From Sphingomonas sp. Leaf208 (GTDB lineage: Bacteria > Pseudomonadota > Alphaproteobacteria > Sphingomonadales > Sphingomonadaceae): 64,000 bases of DNA. Both the position numbers and the translations under genes were made by a program. The stretch spans positions 57,957-121,956 of the forward strand of contig NZ_LMKH01000037.1 of NCBI RefSeq assembly GCF_001421415.1. The letters are read 5' to 3'. Shown here one piece after another: positions 42,441 to 50,295 of this stretch (position 1 is its first letter; each line of letters starts with the position of its first letter). The notes beneath the pieces were generated by a model. It was not told where the DNA came from, ran no database searches, and saw nothing but the letters and a program-made list of their open reading frames with translations.

Positions 42441-42572
42441 GGGTACAGGGTCCACTATATAGCGACGGCGCCGCTCGACTTGTCGCGAGACGGGCCTGTA
42501 AGGAATGGCGTGACGCGCATATAGAGACCGCTCCGCAGCACTCGCAACCGACCCGTAACCGAAAGGCCGCCC

Positions 42573-43007
42573 TTGCCCGATACGATATTCGTCCTGAACG
42601 GCCCCAACCTCAACCTGCTGGGAACGCGCGAGCCGGAAATCTATGGCGACGAGACGCTCGACGATATCGCCGGGATGCTGGAGGACCGCGCTCGCGAGCT
42701 CGACCTGAAGATCGACATGCGCCAGTCGAATCACGAGGGCCACCTCGTCGACTGGATCCAGGAGGCGCAGGCGCGCGGTGCGAAGGCCGTGATCCTCAAC
42801 GCGGGCGCGTTCACGCATACCTCGGTCGCGGTGCACGACGCGATCAAGGGCGTGAAGACTCCAGTGATCGAGGTGCATCTTTCCAATCCCCACAAGCGTG
42901 AATCGTTCAGGCATGTGAGCCTGGTCGGTCAGGCGGCGAAGGGCACGATCGCGGGTTTCGGCGCGCTTTCGTATCTGCTCGCGCTTGAAGCCGTCGCACG
43001 GTTCTGA
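42573..43007 (+). CDS. aroQ: Type II 3-dehydroquinate dehydratase
   Basis: 144 aa dodecameric-type shikimate enzyme. Motifs: VLNGPNLNLLGTREPEIYG with the catalytic Tyr and Arg, QSNHEG, ILNAGAFTHTS, and EVHLSNPHKRE with the catalytic His. The start is TTG with AAAGG six bases upstream. It is 14 bases from accB and probably co-transcribed, a common arrangement in alphaproteobacteria. Confidence 0.94.
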   Translation: MPDTIFVLNGPNLNLLGTREPEIYGDETLDDIAGMLEDRARELDLKIDMRQSNHEGHLVDWIQEAQARGAKAVILNAGAFTHTSVAVHDAIKGVKTPVIEVHLSNPHKRESFRHVSLVGQAAKGTIAGFGALSYLLALEAVARF

Positions 43008-43021
43008 CAGGAGGCCCCGCC

Positions 43022-43507
43022 ATGAACGATACAACTGAAAACACGGGCGCAATGCAGGTCGACGTGACCCTTGTGCGCCAGCTCGCCGAACTGCTCGACA
43101 CCACGCAGCTGACCGAGATCGAGGTCGAGGACGGCTCACGCCGGATCCGCGTCGCGCGCAAGGCCGCGCAGGCCGCACCCGTCGCGCATTACGCGCCGCC
43201 CGCCCCGGCCCCTGTCTCGGCACCGCTGTCGATCCCGCAGGCCGAGGTCGGTGCGTCCGCCCCCGCGATCAGTGCGAGTGCGGTCAAGTCGCCGATGGTC
43301 GGCACCGTCTATCTCGCCGCCAACCCCGAGGCGAAGCCGTTCTCGACCGTCGGCCAGAAGGTCAATGCGGGGGACACGCTGCTGATCATCGAGGCGATGA
43401 AGGTGATGAACACGATCGTCGCGCCGTCGGCCGGCACCGTGACCGCGATCCTGGTCGAGAACGGCCAGCCGGTCGAATTCGACCAGCCGCTGGTCGTGGT
43501 CGAATAA
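43022..43507 (+). CDS. accB: Acetyl-CoA carboxylase biotin carboxyl carrier protein
   Basis: 161 aa. An N-terminal dimerisation part, an Ala/Pro-rich linker (about 60-85) and a biotinyl domain with the biotin Lys in EAMKVMN near residue 125. It carries CO2 between biotin carboxylase and the carboxyltransferase for fatty acid synthesis. Its TAA overlaps the accC ATG by one base. Confidence 0.95.
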   Translation: MNDTTENTGAMQVDVTLVRQLAELLDTTQLTEIEVEDGSRRIRVARKAAQAAPVAHYAPPAPAPVSAPLSIPQAEVGASAPAISASAVKSPMVGTVYLAANPEAKPFSTVGQKVNAGDTLLIIEAMKVMNTIVAPSAGTVTAILVENGQPVEFDQPLVVVE

Positions 43508-44859
43508 TGCCGCAAATCAAGAAGCTGCTCATTGCGAATCGCGGCGAGATCGCGCTGCGGATCCACCGCGCCTGCCACGAGATGGGCATCAAAACGGTGG
43601 CGGTGCATTCGACCGCCGACGCCGACGCGATGCACGTCCGGCTCGCGGACGAGGCGATTTGCATCGGACCGCCGTCCGCCGCGGACAGCTACCTGAACAT
43701 CCCGAACATCATTTCGGCCGCCGAAATCTCCGGCGCGGACGCTATCCATCCTGGCTACGGCTTCCTCAGCGAGAACGCGCAGTTCGCCGAGATCGTTGAA
43801 CTCCACAACATCCTGTTCGTCGGCCCGAAGCCCGAGCACATCCGGACGATGGGCGACAAGGTGCAGGCCAAGCGCACGGCTGGCGCACTTGGGCTGCCGC
43901 TCGTGCCCGGTTCGGATGGTGCGATCAGCGACATCGCCGAGGCCAAGCGGATCGCCGAGGACATCGGCTATCCGGTGATCATCAAGGCGGCGTCCGGCGG
44001 CGGCGGTCGCGGGATGAAGGTCGTCAACGACGCCGACGACCTCGAAACGCAGATGCAGCAGGCCGGCAGCGAGGCGAAGGCCGCGTTCGGCGACGCCACC
44101 GTCTACATGGAAAAATACCTCGGCAATCCGCGGCATATCGAATTCCAGATCTTTGGCGACGGTGAGGGTAACGCGATCCACCTGGGCGAGCGCGACTGCT
44201 CGTTGCAGCGTCGCCACCAGAAGGTGCTCGAGGAAGCGCCCTCGCCGATCATCACCGCCGAAGAGCGCGAGCGGATGGGCGGGATCGTCGCCAAGGCGAT
44301 GGCCGACATGGGCTATCGCGGCGCGGGGACGATCGAGTTTTTGTGGGAAGCGGGCGAATTCTACTTCATCGAGATGAACACCCGGCTCCAGGTCGAGCAT
44401 CCGGTGACCGAGATGATCACCGGGCTGGACCTGGTTCGCGAGCAGATCCGGGTGGCCGAGGGTCATCCGCTGACGCTCCGCCAGGAAGACGTCCAGTTCC
44501 GCGGCCATGCCATCGAATGCCGCATCAACGCCGAGGACCCGCGCACGTTCGCGCCGTCGCCGGGGCTGGTGAAGGTGTATCACGCGCCGGGCGGGATGCA
44601 TGTGCGCGTCGATAGCGGGCTGTATGCGGGCTATCGCGTGCCGCCTTACTACGATTCGATGATCGCCAAGCTCATCGTCTACGGGACGACCCGGCAGGGT
44701 GCGCTGCGGCGGTTGCGGCGTGCGCTCGAGGAGATGGTGATCGAGGGCGTCACGACGACGATCCCGCTGCACCGCGCGCTGCTCGACGATCCCGAGTTCC
44801 AGGAAGGCGCGTACACGATCAAGTGGCTGGAAGAGTGGTTGGCCAAGCAGGGGGCGTAA
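43507..44859 (+). CDS. accC: Acetyl-CoA carboxylase biotin carboxylase subunit
   Basis: 450 aa ATP-grasp enzyme. It starts KKLLIANRGEIALRIHRA; HPGYGFLSENA, the glycine-rich KAASGGGGRGMKVV, and the catalytic EMNTRLQVEHPVTE are all present. It carboxylates biotin on AccB. Length is standard. A palindromic repeat follows. Confidence 0.96.
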   Translation: MPQIKKLLIANRGEIALRIHRACHEMGIKTVAVHSTADADAMHVRLADEAICIGPPSAADSYLNIPNIISAAEISGADAIHPGYGFLSENAQFAEIVELHNILFVGPKPEHIRTMGDKVQAKRTAGALGLPLVPGSDGAISDIAEAKRIAEDIGYPVIIKAASGGGGRGMKVVNDADDLETQMQQAGSEAKAAFGDATVYMEKYLGNPRHIEFQIFGDGEGNAIHLGERDCSLQRRHQKVLEEAPSPIITAEERERMGGIVAKAMADMGYRGAGTIEFLWEAGEFYFIEMNTRLQVEHPVTEMITGLDLVREQIRVAEGHPLTLRQEDVQFRGHAIECRINAEDPRTFAPSPGLVKVYHAPGGMHVRVDSGLYAGYRVPPYYDSMIAKLIVYGTTRQGALRRLRRALEEMVIEGVTTTIPLHRALLDDPEFQEGAYTIKWLEEWLAKQGA

Positions 44860-44870
44860 CCTTCTGACTT

Positions 44871-44974
44871 CCCCCCTCCCTGGAAGGGAGGGGCCGGGGG
44901 TGGGTCGGCTCGGGGCTGGCCGGACGTTCCCTCGAAACCGACCTACACCCTACCCCTCCCTTCCAGGGAGGGGA
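44871..44974. repeat. Two-armed C-rich palindromic repeat
   Basis: cccccctccctggaaggga on the left is mirrored by ccctcccttccagggaggg on the right, with an inner GGGGGTGGGTCGG/CCGACCTACACCC pair. Placed between accC and arsC. Very similar to 23272-23406. Confidence 0.82.
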
Positions 44975-44991
44975 GTTTTGACGGAGCATTC

Positions 44992-45327
44992 GTGAAGGCG
45001 ACGATCTACCACAACCCGCGCTGCTCCAAGTCTCGCGAGGCGCTCGCGCTGCTGCAAGAGGCAGGGGCAGACGTCACGATCGTCGAATACCTCAAGAACC
45101 CTCCATTCCGCGCGGAACTCGTCCGCCTTTACGACCGGGCCGGCATGACTCCACGCCAGGGCCTCCGCATGGCCGAGGACGGCGCCAAGGCGGTAAAGCA
45201 TGGCGACGCCGAGGCGATCCTCGATGCGATGATGATCGACCCGCTGCTGATCGAGCGCCCGCTGGTCGAGACCGACAAGGGCGTCCGTCTCGGCCGCCCG
45301 ATCGCGCGGCTGCACGAGATCCTGTGA
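44992..45327 (+). CDS. arsC: ArsC-family arsenate reductase (glutaredoxin type)
   Basis: 111 aa thioredoxin-fold protein. The active Cys is in HNPRCSKSREAL near residue 11, and the late basic patch GVRLGRP matches the oxyanion site. It would reduce arsenate to arsenite using glutathione and glutaredoxin; related YfgD/Spx-like proteins have other roles. No arsenite pump is near. The start is GTG with GGAG six bases upstream. Confidence 0.85.
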   Translation: MKATIYHNPRCSKSREALALLQEAGADVTIVEYLKNPPFRAELVRLYDRAGMTPRQGLRMAEDGAKAVKHGDAEAILDAMMIDPLLIERPLVETDKGVRLGRPIARLHEIL

Positions 45328-45346
45328 TCGGCTCCCCTGCCCTTAC

Positions 45347-45376
45347 ATTGCGCAAGCACTCCCTAAGTGCCGCAAT
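45347..45376. promoter_or_regulatory. Dyad between arsC and glnB (enhancer or terminator)
   Basis: ATTGCG-caa-GCACT-cccta-AGTGC-CGCAAT, a long interrupted dyad. It lies about 50-80 bases before a sigma-54-type promoter, where an NtrC-type activator would bind, but it is also 20 bases after arsC and could terminate that transcript. The short T run after it makes it a weak terminator. Confidence 0.4.
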
Positions 45377-45426
45377 TTCGGGCAGTGAAATCAACGATAT
45401 TCCGCGGTTGCCCGAGGGCGCTGCGG

Positions 45427-45443
45427 CTGGCACGCTTGGTGCA
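45427..45443 (+). promoter_or_regulatory. Sigma-54 (RpoN) promoter of glnB-glnA
   Basis: CTGGCACG-N4-GTGCA matches the -24/-12 consensus YTGGCACG-N4-TTGCW with one mismatch and exact spacing. It lies 66 bases before the glnB start. Control by RpoN and NtrC under nitrogen limitation is known for glnBA in many proteobacteria. Confidence 0.75.
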
Positions 45444-45508
45444 AGGCGCCCTTCAGGGCGTACAGCTTGTCCGAAAGGGCGAGGGTTTCAACAATCGGGG
45501 GCGTACCT

Positions 45509-45847
45509 GTGAAAAAGATCGAAGCCATCATCAAGCCGTTCAAGCTGGATGAGGTGAAGGAAGCGCTGCACGAGATCGGCGTGAGCGGCATCACCGTGAC
45601 CGAGGCCAAGGGCTTCGGCCGGCAGAAGGGCCATACCGAACTGTATCGCGGCGCGGAATATGTCGTCGACTTCCTGCCGAAGGTGAAGCTCGAGGTCGTC
45701 GTCGAGGACGGGCTCGCGCAGCCCGTCGTCGAGGCGATCGCCGCGGCCGCCCAGACCGGCCGGATCGGCGACGGCAAGATCTTCGTCATCCCGGTCGAGA
45801 GCGCGCTTCGCATCCGCACCGGCGAGCGCGACGACGACGCAATCTAG
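45509..45847 (+). CDS. glnB: Nitrogen regulatory protein P-II
   Basis: 112 aa trimeric regulator that senses 2-oxoglutarate and ATP/ADP and controls glutamine synthetase adenylylation and NtrB. It starts KKIEAIIKPFKLDEVKEAL; the uridylylation site Tyr51 is in RGAEYVVDFLPK; the C-terminal loop is IPVESALRIRTGERDDDAI. The start is GTG 45509 after a G-rich site; an upstream ATG in frame is rejected because it lies before the P-II fold. It is paired with glnA. Confidence 0.95.
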   Translation: MKKIEAIIKPFKLDEVKEALHEIGVSGITVTEAKGFGRQKGHTELYRGAEYVVDFLPKVKLEVVVEDGLAQPVVEAIAAAAQTGRIGDGKIFVIPVESALRIRTGERDDDAI

Positions 45848-45990
45848 TTCCAGACCACGCATATTGCGTTGACGACGAGTGACGACATCGTCATTTGACG
45901 CGACGCAACATTGTGTGGAAATCCCGTTCCATACCGCAATTAGATTCCCCGCATGATGCGGCGGAAATCTCAAAACGAAGGGCAAGCATC

Positions 45991-47403
45991 ATGGCGAATT
46001 CGGCCTCCGACGTTCTCAATATGATCAAGGACCAGGAGATCGAGTGGGTCGATCTGCGGTTCACCGATCCCAAGGGCAAGTGGCAGCATCTGACGATGGT
46101 TGCGAGCCTGATCGGCGAAGACGAATTGACCGACGGCCTGATGTTCGACGGCTCGTCGATCGAGGGCTGGAAGGCGATCAACGAGAGCGACATGACGCTC
46201 AAGCCCGATCTCGACGCGGTCTATGTCGATCCGTTCTCGGCGACGCCGATGATGATCCTGATCTGCGACATTGCCGATCCGTCGACCGGGGAACTGTATT
46301 CTCGCGATCCGCGCTCGACCGCCAAGCGCGCCGAGGCGTATCTGCTGACCACCGGCGTCGGCGACACAGTGTATGTCGGCCCCGAAGCCGAATTCTTCAT
46401 GTTCGACGACGTCCGCTTCGAGAACAGCTATTCGACCAGCTATTACAAGATCGACGACATCGAGCTGCCGGGCAATTCGGGTCGTGAGTATGAGGGCGGC
46501 AACCTCGGCCACCGTCCGCGTGCCAAGGGCGGCTATTTCCCGGTCGCACCGGTCGACAGCGCCGTCGACATCCGCGGCGAGATGGTCTCGACGATGATCG
46601 AGATGGGCCTGCCCTGCGACAAGCATCACCACGAAGTCGCGGCCGCGCAGCATGAGCTGGGCCTGACGTTCGGTACGCTGACGCAGACCGCGGATCGCAT
46701 GCAGATCTACAAGTACGTCGTCCACCAGGTCGCGCATGCGTACGGCAAGACCGCGACGTTCATGCCGAAGCCGATCAAGGAAGACAACGGTTCGGGGATG
46801 CACACGCACTTCTCGATCTGGGAAGGCAAGACCCCGCTGTTCGCGGGCAACGGCTATGCGGGCCTCAGCGACATGTGCCTGTATTTCATCGGCGGCATCA
46901 TCAAGCACGCCAAGGCGGTCAACGCGTTCACCAACCCGTCGACCAACAGCTACAAGCGCCTCGTCCCCGGTTACGAAGCACCGGTGCTGCTCGCCTATTC
47001 GGCGCGCAACCGCTCGGCATCGTGCCGCATTCCGTACGGCACCGGCCCCAAGGCGAAGCGCGTCGAAGTGCGATTCCCCGACGCGCTGGCCAACCCGTAT
47101 CTCGCCTACGCGGCGCTGATGATGGCGGGCATGGACGGCATCCTCAACAAGATCCATCCGGGCGAGGCGATGGACAAGAACCTGTACGACCTGCCGCCGG
47201 CAGAGCTCGCGCAGGTCCCGACCGTCGCGGGTTCGCTCCGCGAGGCGCTCGAATGCCTGCTCGCGGATCACGACTTCCTGCTGAAGGGCGACGTGTTCTC
47301 GAAGGACCAGATCGAGAGCTATGTCGAGATCAAGTACGCCGAGGTTGCGCGTTGGGAGATGACGCCTAGCCCGGTCGAGTATGACATGTACTACAGCGGA
47401 TAA
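45991..47403 (+). CDS. glnA: Type I glutamine synthetase
   Basis: 470 aa dodecameric enzyme joining ammonia and glutamate. Motifs: LMFDGSSIEGWK, GPEAEFFMFDD, KHHHEVAAAQHELG, NGSGMHTHFS, NRSASCRIPY, and the adenylylation Tyr in KNLYDLPP near residue 398. ATG 45991 has AAGGG upstream. It follows glnB by 143 bases; a GACGACATCGTC-like dyad sits between them. Confidence 0.97.
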   Translation: MANSASDVLNMIKDQEIEWVDLRFTDPKGKWQHLTMVASLIGEDELTDGLMFDGSSIEGWKAINESDMTLKPDLDAVYVDPFSATPMMILICDIADPSTGELYSRDPRSTAKRAEAYLLTTGVGDTVYVGPEAEFFMFDDVRFENSYSTSYYKIDDIELPGNSGREYEGGNLGHRPRAKGGYFPVAPVDSAVDIRGEMVSTMIEMGLPCDKHHHEVAAAQHELGLTFGTLTQTADRMQIYKYVVHQVAHAYGKTATFMPKPIKEDNGSGMHTHFSIWEGKTPLFAGNGYAGLSDMCLYFIGGIIKHAKAVNAFTNPSTNSYKRLVPGYEAPVLLAYSARNRSASCRIPYGTGPKAKRVEVRFPDALANPYLAYAALMMAGMDGILNKIHPGEAMDKNLYDLPPAELAQVPTVAGSLREALECLLADHDFLLKGDVFSKDQIESYVEIKYAEVARWEMTPSPVEYDMYYSG

Positions 47404-47505
47404 GGCGCGACCACGCTCGCGCCGATCCGCGCAGCGGATATCCGCTGTCGGCCGGCGTCGTGTAGCGACGACCGACGGCGTGGCTTTGCCACGTCGCTGA
47501 TTTGG

Positions 47506-47539
47506 AAGAGGGCGCTTGGAGCAATCCGGGCGCTCTTTT
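47506..47539 (+). terminator. Probable terminator of glnA
   Basis: AAGAG(g)GCGC, a 14-base loop, then GCGCTCTT running into TTTTC. It lies about 100 bases after the glnA stop. A further dyad (gcgtggctttgccacg) precedes it. Confidence 0.55.
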
Positions 47540-47612
47540 CTGTTAGGCCTAACGAGATTCCTCCGCTTCGTCCTGGCGAGTTCGGATGGGGGGAATCAGA
47601 ACAGTACCCCCC

Positions 47613-47708
47613 CGTCATTCCCGCGGAGGCGGGAACCCATACTGGCTGCCCGTGCGATAGGAGCGCGAGCCGTCGAGGTTATGGATCCCCGCCTGCGCGG
47701 GGATGACG
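47613..47708. repeat. Two-armed palindromic repeat, CGTCAT...GGATCC family
   Basis: cgtcattcccgcggaggcgg on the left and its inverted partner gatccccgcctgcgcgggga...tgacg on the right. It and the next repeat fill the 470 bases between glnA and the ABC1 kinase; no gene is seen there. Confidence 0.82.
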
Positions 47709-47751
47709 ATGGGCTCGGTGATGACAAAATGTATGGCCCGGTGTCCGCGCC

Positions 47752-47816
47752 AAGCTTGTTTCCCCGCGAAGGCGGGGACCCAGACTGGACTCCCGCCTTC
47801 GCGGGAGAACAAGCTT
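47752..47816. repeat. Two-armed palindromic repeat, tandem to the previous
   Basis: aagcttgtttccccgcgaag on the left and gcgggagaacaagctt on the right with arms CCCCGCgaaGGCGGGG and CCCGCCttcGCGGG. It shares the FPRE-GG-PD...PAFAG coding potential of the element inside the amine oxidase gene. Confidence 0.85.
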
Positions 47817-47931
47817 CTCGGGAGAACAAGGGTAGCCTTGATTAACTTCGAGGGTGGGCTCGGATTGATCGACCGTGACCGCCACCCATATCTTTCCCGA
47901 GACCTCTCCCGAAGAAACCCAAGGAACACCC

Positions 47932-49269
47932 GTGACCGAAGACAGCGGCAACAGCGCCGGACGCGCGATCCCCAGCGGCCGCCTCGCCCGTCTCGGAGTC
48001 TTCGGCAAACTCGCGGGCGGTGTCGCCGGCGGAGTCGTCGCCGAGGGCGCCCGCCGCCTCGCCAATGGCGAACGCCCCAAGATCGGCGACCTCCTCCTCA
48101 CCCCCGCCAACGCCACGCGCGTCGCAGACCAACTCTCCCACCTCCGCGGCGCAGCGATGAAGTTGGGGCAGATGATCTCGATGGACGCGGGCGACATGCT
48201 TCCGCCCGAGCTCGCCACGATCCTCGCCCGCCTGCGCAACAACGCGAACCACATGCCGCCGCAGCAGCTCGATCGCGTGCTTGCCGCCGAATGGGGCAAG
48301 GATTGGCGCCGCCGTTTCGCGCATTTCCAGGCGCACCCCGTTGCCGCCGCCTCGATCGGCCAGGTCCATCGCGCGCGCCTGCCGGACGGCACTGAGCTCG
48401 CGATCAAGGTCCAGTATCCCGGCGTGAAGGAAAGCATCGATGCCGACGTCGACAACGTCGCGACCCTGCTGCGCGTGTCGGGCATGCTCCCCAAGGCGCT
48501 CGACATCGCGCCGTTGCTCGACGAGGCGAAGAAGCAGCTTCACGAGGAGGCCGATTACCTCCGCGAGGCGCAGATGCTCGCGCGCTACGGCGACCTGCTC
48601 GCCGACCAGTCGCAGTTCGTCGTGCCGAAGCTCTACTCCGAGCTGACCACGCCACGCGTCCTCGCGATGAGCTTCGTCACCGGCGTGCCCGTCGAGACGC
48701 TGGAGACCGCGCCGCAGGACGTCCGCGACCGCGTGATGCACAACCTGATCTCGCTCGTGCTGCGCGAACTGTTCGACTGGCGGCTGATGCAGACGGACCC
48801 CAACTTCGCCAACTACCGCTGGCAGCCCGAGACGGAAAAGCTCGTCCTGCTCGATTTCGGCGCTGCCCGCCCCCTCCCTACCGAAACCGGTGAAGGCTAT
48901 CGCCGCCTACTCACCGCGGCCCTCGCCGGCGACCGAGACGCGGTGCGCGAAGCCGCCATCGCCGCCGGGTTCCTCGGCGAAGCGGCCGTTCTCCAGCATC
49001 GCGCACTGGTCGACCGGATGATCGACGTCATCCTCGTCGAACTCGCCAAGCCCGGCCCGTTCGACTTCGGCGACCGCGCGTTCGTCGGCGTACTGCGCGA
49101 ACAGGGCACCGAGATCGCGCGCGACCGCGACACCTGGCACCTGCCCCCGATCGACACGCTGTTCGTCCAGCGCAAGATCAGCGGCACCGCCTTGCTCGCC
49201 GCTCGCCTCAAGGCGCGGGTCGACATCCGCACGATGGTCGCTGCCTATTGCGACGGCGCGCCAGCGTGA
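47932..49269 (+). CDS. ABC1/UbiB family atypical kinase
   Basis: 445 aa. KxGQ motif in GAAMKLGQMISMD, the Ala-rich nucleotide loop AAASIGQVHRA, AIKVQYPGV with the Lys, the Mg site QTDPNFANYRW and the DFG in LLDFGAARP. The family (UbiB, COQ8) supports quinone and lipid metabolism through ATPase activity. GTG 47932 with AAGGA six bases upstream is preferred over GTG 47875, which has no ribosome site. No C-terminal membrane helices of UbiB type are evident. Confidence 0.87.
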   Translation: MTEDSGNSAGRAIPSGRLARLGVFGKLAGGVAGGVVAEGARRLANGERPKIGDLLLTPANATRVADQLSHLRGAAMKLGQMISMDAGDMLPPELATILARLRNNANHMPPQQLDRVLAAEWGKDWRRRFAHFQAHPVAAASIGQVHRARLPDGTELAIKVQYPGVKESIDADVDNVATLLRVSGMLPKALDIAPLLDEAKKQLHEEADYLREAQMLARYGDLLADQSQFVVPKLYSELTTPRVLAMSFVTGVPVETLETAPQDVRDRVMHNLISLVLRELFDWRLMQTDPNFANYRWQPETEKLVLLDFGAARPLPTETGEGYRRLLTAALAGDRDAVREAAIAAGFLGEAAVLQHRALVDRMIDVILVELAKPGPFDFGDRAFVGVLREQGTEIARDRDTWHLPPIDTLFVQRKISGTALLAARLKARVDIRTMVAAYCDGAPA

Positions 49270-49272
49270 GGA

Positions 49273-50295
49273 TCAGCGCAGTTTCAGCGCCTTCTTCACG
49301 CTCGCCCAGCTGACGTATTTGAAGTTCTGCGTGGCCGGGGCGTTGTCGCCGTCCTGTGCGACGAACAGGCCCTGGGGGTAGGCGGGGCCGAAGTTGCCGA
49401 GCATGAGTTCGATTCCGTCGGTATCGCTCGTCCCGTCGATCGCGCCCCCACCGATGCGGAAGCGACCCGCATAGGTGACGCCCGGCAGTCGGTAGAGCGT
49501 GTAGGCGTTGTCGCCCTGGCTCGACGCGACGAGATAGCCGCCGTTCCTGCCCGACGGGGCGAGCGCGAGCCCCTCCGCGTCGGCGACCAGCGTCTTGCCG
49601 TCGACCTTGGCGATCGGGGTTGCGGTGACCGGCGCGGATGGGTCTGCGTCGAAGCGCCAGAGGCCGACATCTTCCTCGGCGACGTAGAGCTGCCCGGTGC
49701 GGTCGTCGACGACGCAGCCTTCCGACTGGGTGCCTAGCTTCATCGAGCGGACCGTCGTGACCTTGGGCGATGCGCCGGACAGGTCGATCGCGACCTGGTC
49801 GATGCGGCCGTCCTTGAGCACGACGAAACCGAACAGCGCGTGATCGCGCGCGCGGGTCCAGAGGCACATGCCGTACGCCTCTCCCGGACCGACCGGGAAG
49901 CGGCCGAGCGGGACGAGCTTTGCCGCTGTCGTGTCGAGCGTGAACAGCGAGACATGCGCGGTGGCGATGTCCGCCCGGTCGCTGGCCGCGGCGATCACGC
50001 GCGTCCCGAGATCGCGCAGGTCGACGTTGTTGAGCCGCGCGGCGGGGGTGAAGCTCAGGCGCTTGCCCGTCAGGCTGTAGACGTGGATGCCCGCTTTCTT
50101 GTCGGTGCCGATGACGAGGCTCTTTGCCGGTTCGGCAGCGTTGAGCCAGATCGCGGGATCGTCCGCGGCATCGGCGGCGGTGTCGACCGGGTCGGTCTCG
50201 GCGGTCGCCGCGACTGTCGGCGCCTCGACCGCCACCGGAGCCGAGGTCGTCGCGCATCCCGCCAGCATCAGCGCCGCAAAGGGAAGCGCGCGCAT
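49273..50295 (-). CDS. Beta-propeller phytase, lipoprotein
   Basis: 340 aa. The signal ends in a lipobox (LMLAGCATT), so it is probably anchored in the outer or inner membrane. The propeller shows DAADDPAIWLN near the start, YGMCLW, EGCVVDD, LYVAEEDVGLWRF and the calcium-phosphate region TSDTDGIELM. It would remove phosphate from phytate. Its ATG overlaps the TonB receptor stop by one base (TGATG), so both are made together: the receptor likely imports the phytate or its products. Confidence 0.9.
   Translation of the reverse strand: MRALPFAALMLAGCATTSAPVAVEAPTVAATAETDPVDTAADAADDPAIWLNAAEPAKSLVIGTDKKAGIHVYSLTGKRLSFTPAARLNNVDLRDLGTRVIAAASDRADIATAHVSLFTLDTTAAKLVPLGRFPVGPGEAYGMCLWTRARDHALFGFVVLKDGRIDQVAIDLSGASPKVTTVRSMKLGTQSEGCVVDDRTGQLYVAEEDVGLWRFDADPSAPVTATPIAKVDGKTLVADAEGLALAPSGRNGGYLVASSQGDNAYTLYRLPGVTYAGRFRIGGGAIDGTSDTDGIELMLGNFGPAYPQGLFVAQDGDNAPATQNFKYVSWASVKKALKLR

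Noticed and set aside
42441..42572. TPP riboswitch upstream of thiG
   Set aside because: The conserved CTGAGA and ACC-TGA-type boxes were looked for in this gap and not found.
42441..43223. Upstream extension of the thiG frame
   Set aside because: It runs antisense through aroQ and accB. The ThiS fold begins at ATG 42440.
47516..47845. 109-codon frame between glnA and the ABC1 kinase
   Set aside because: It mostly translates the two palindromic repeats (PRRREP, FPREGGDPDW) and has no start signal. It does show how the repeats keep open frames.
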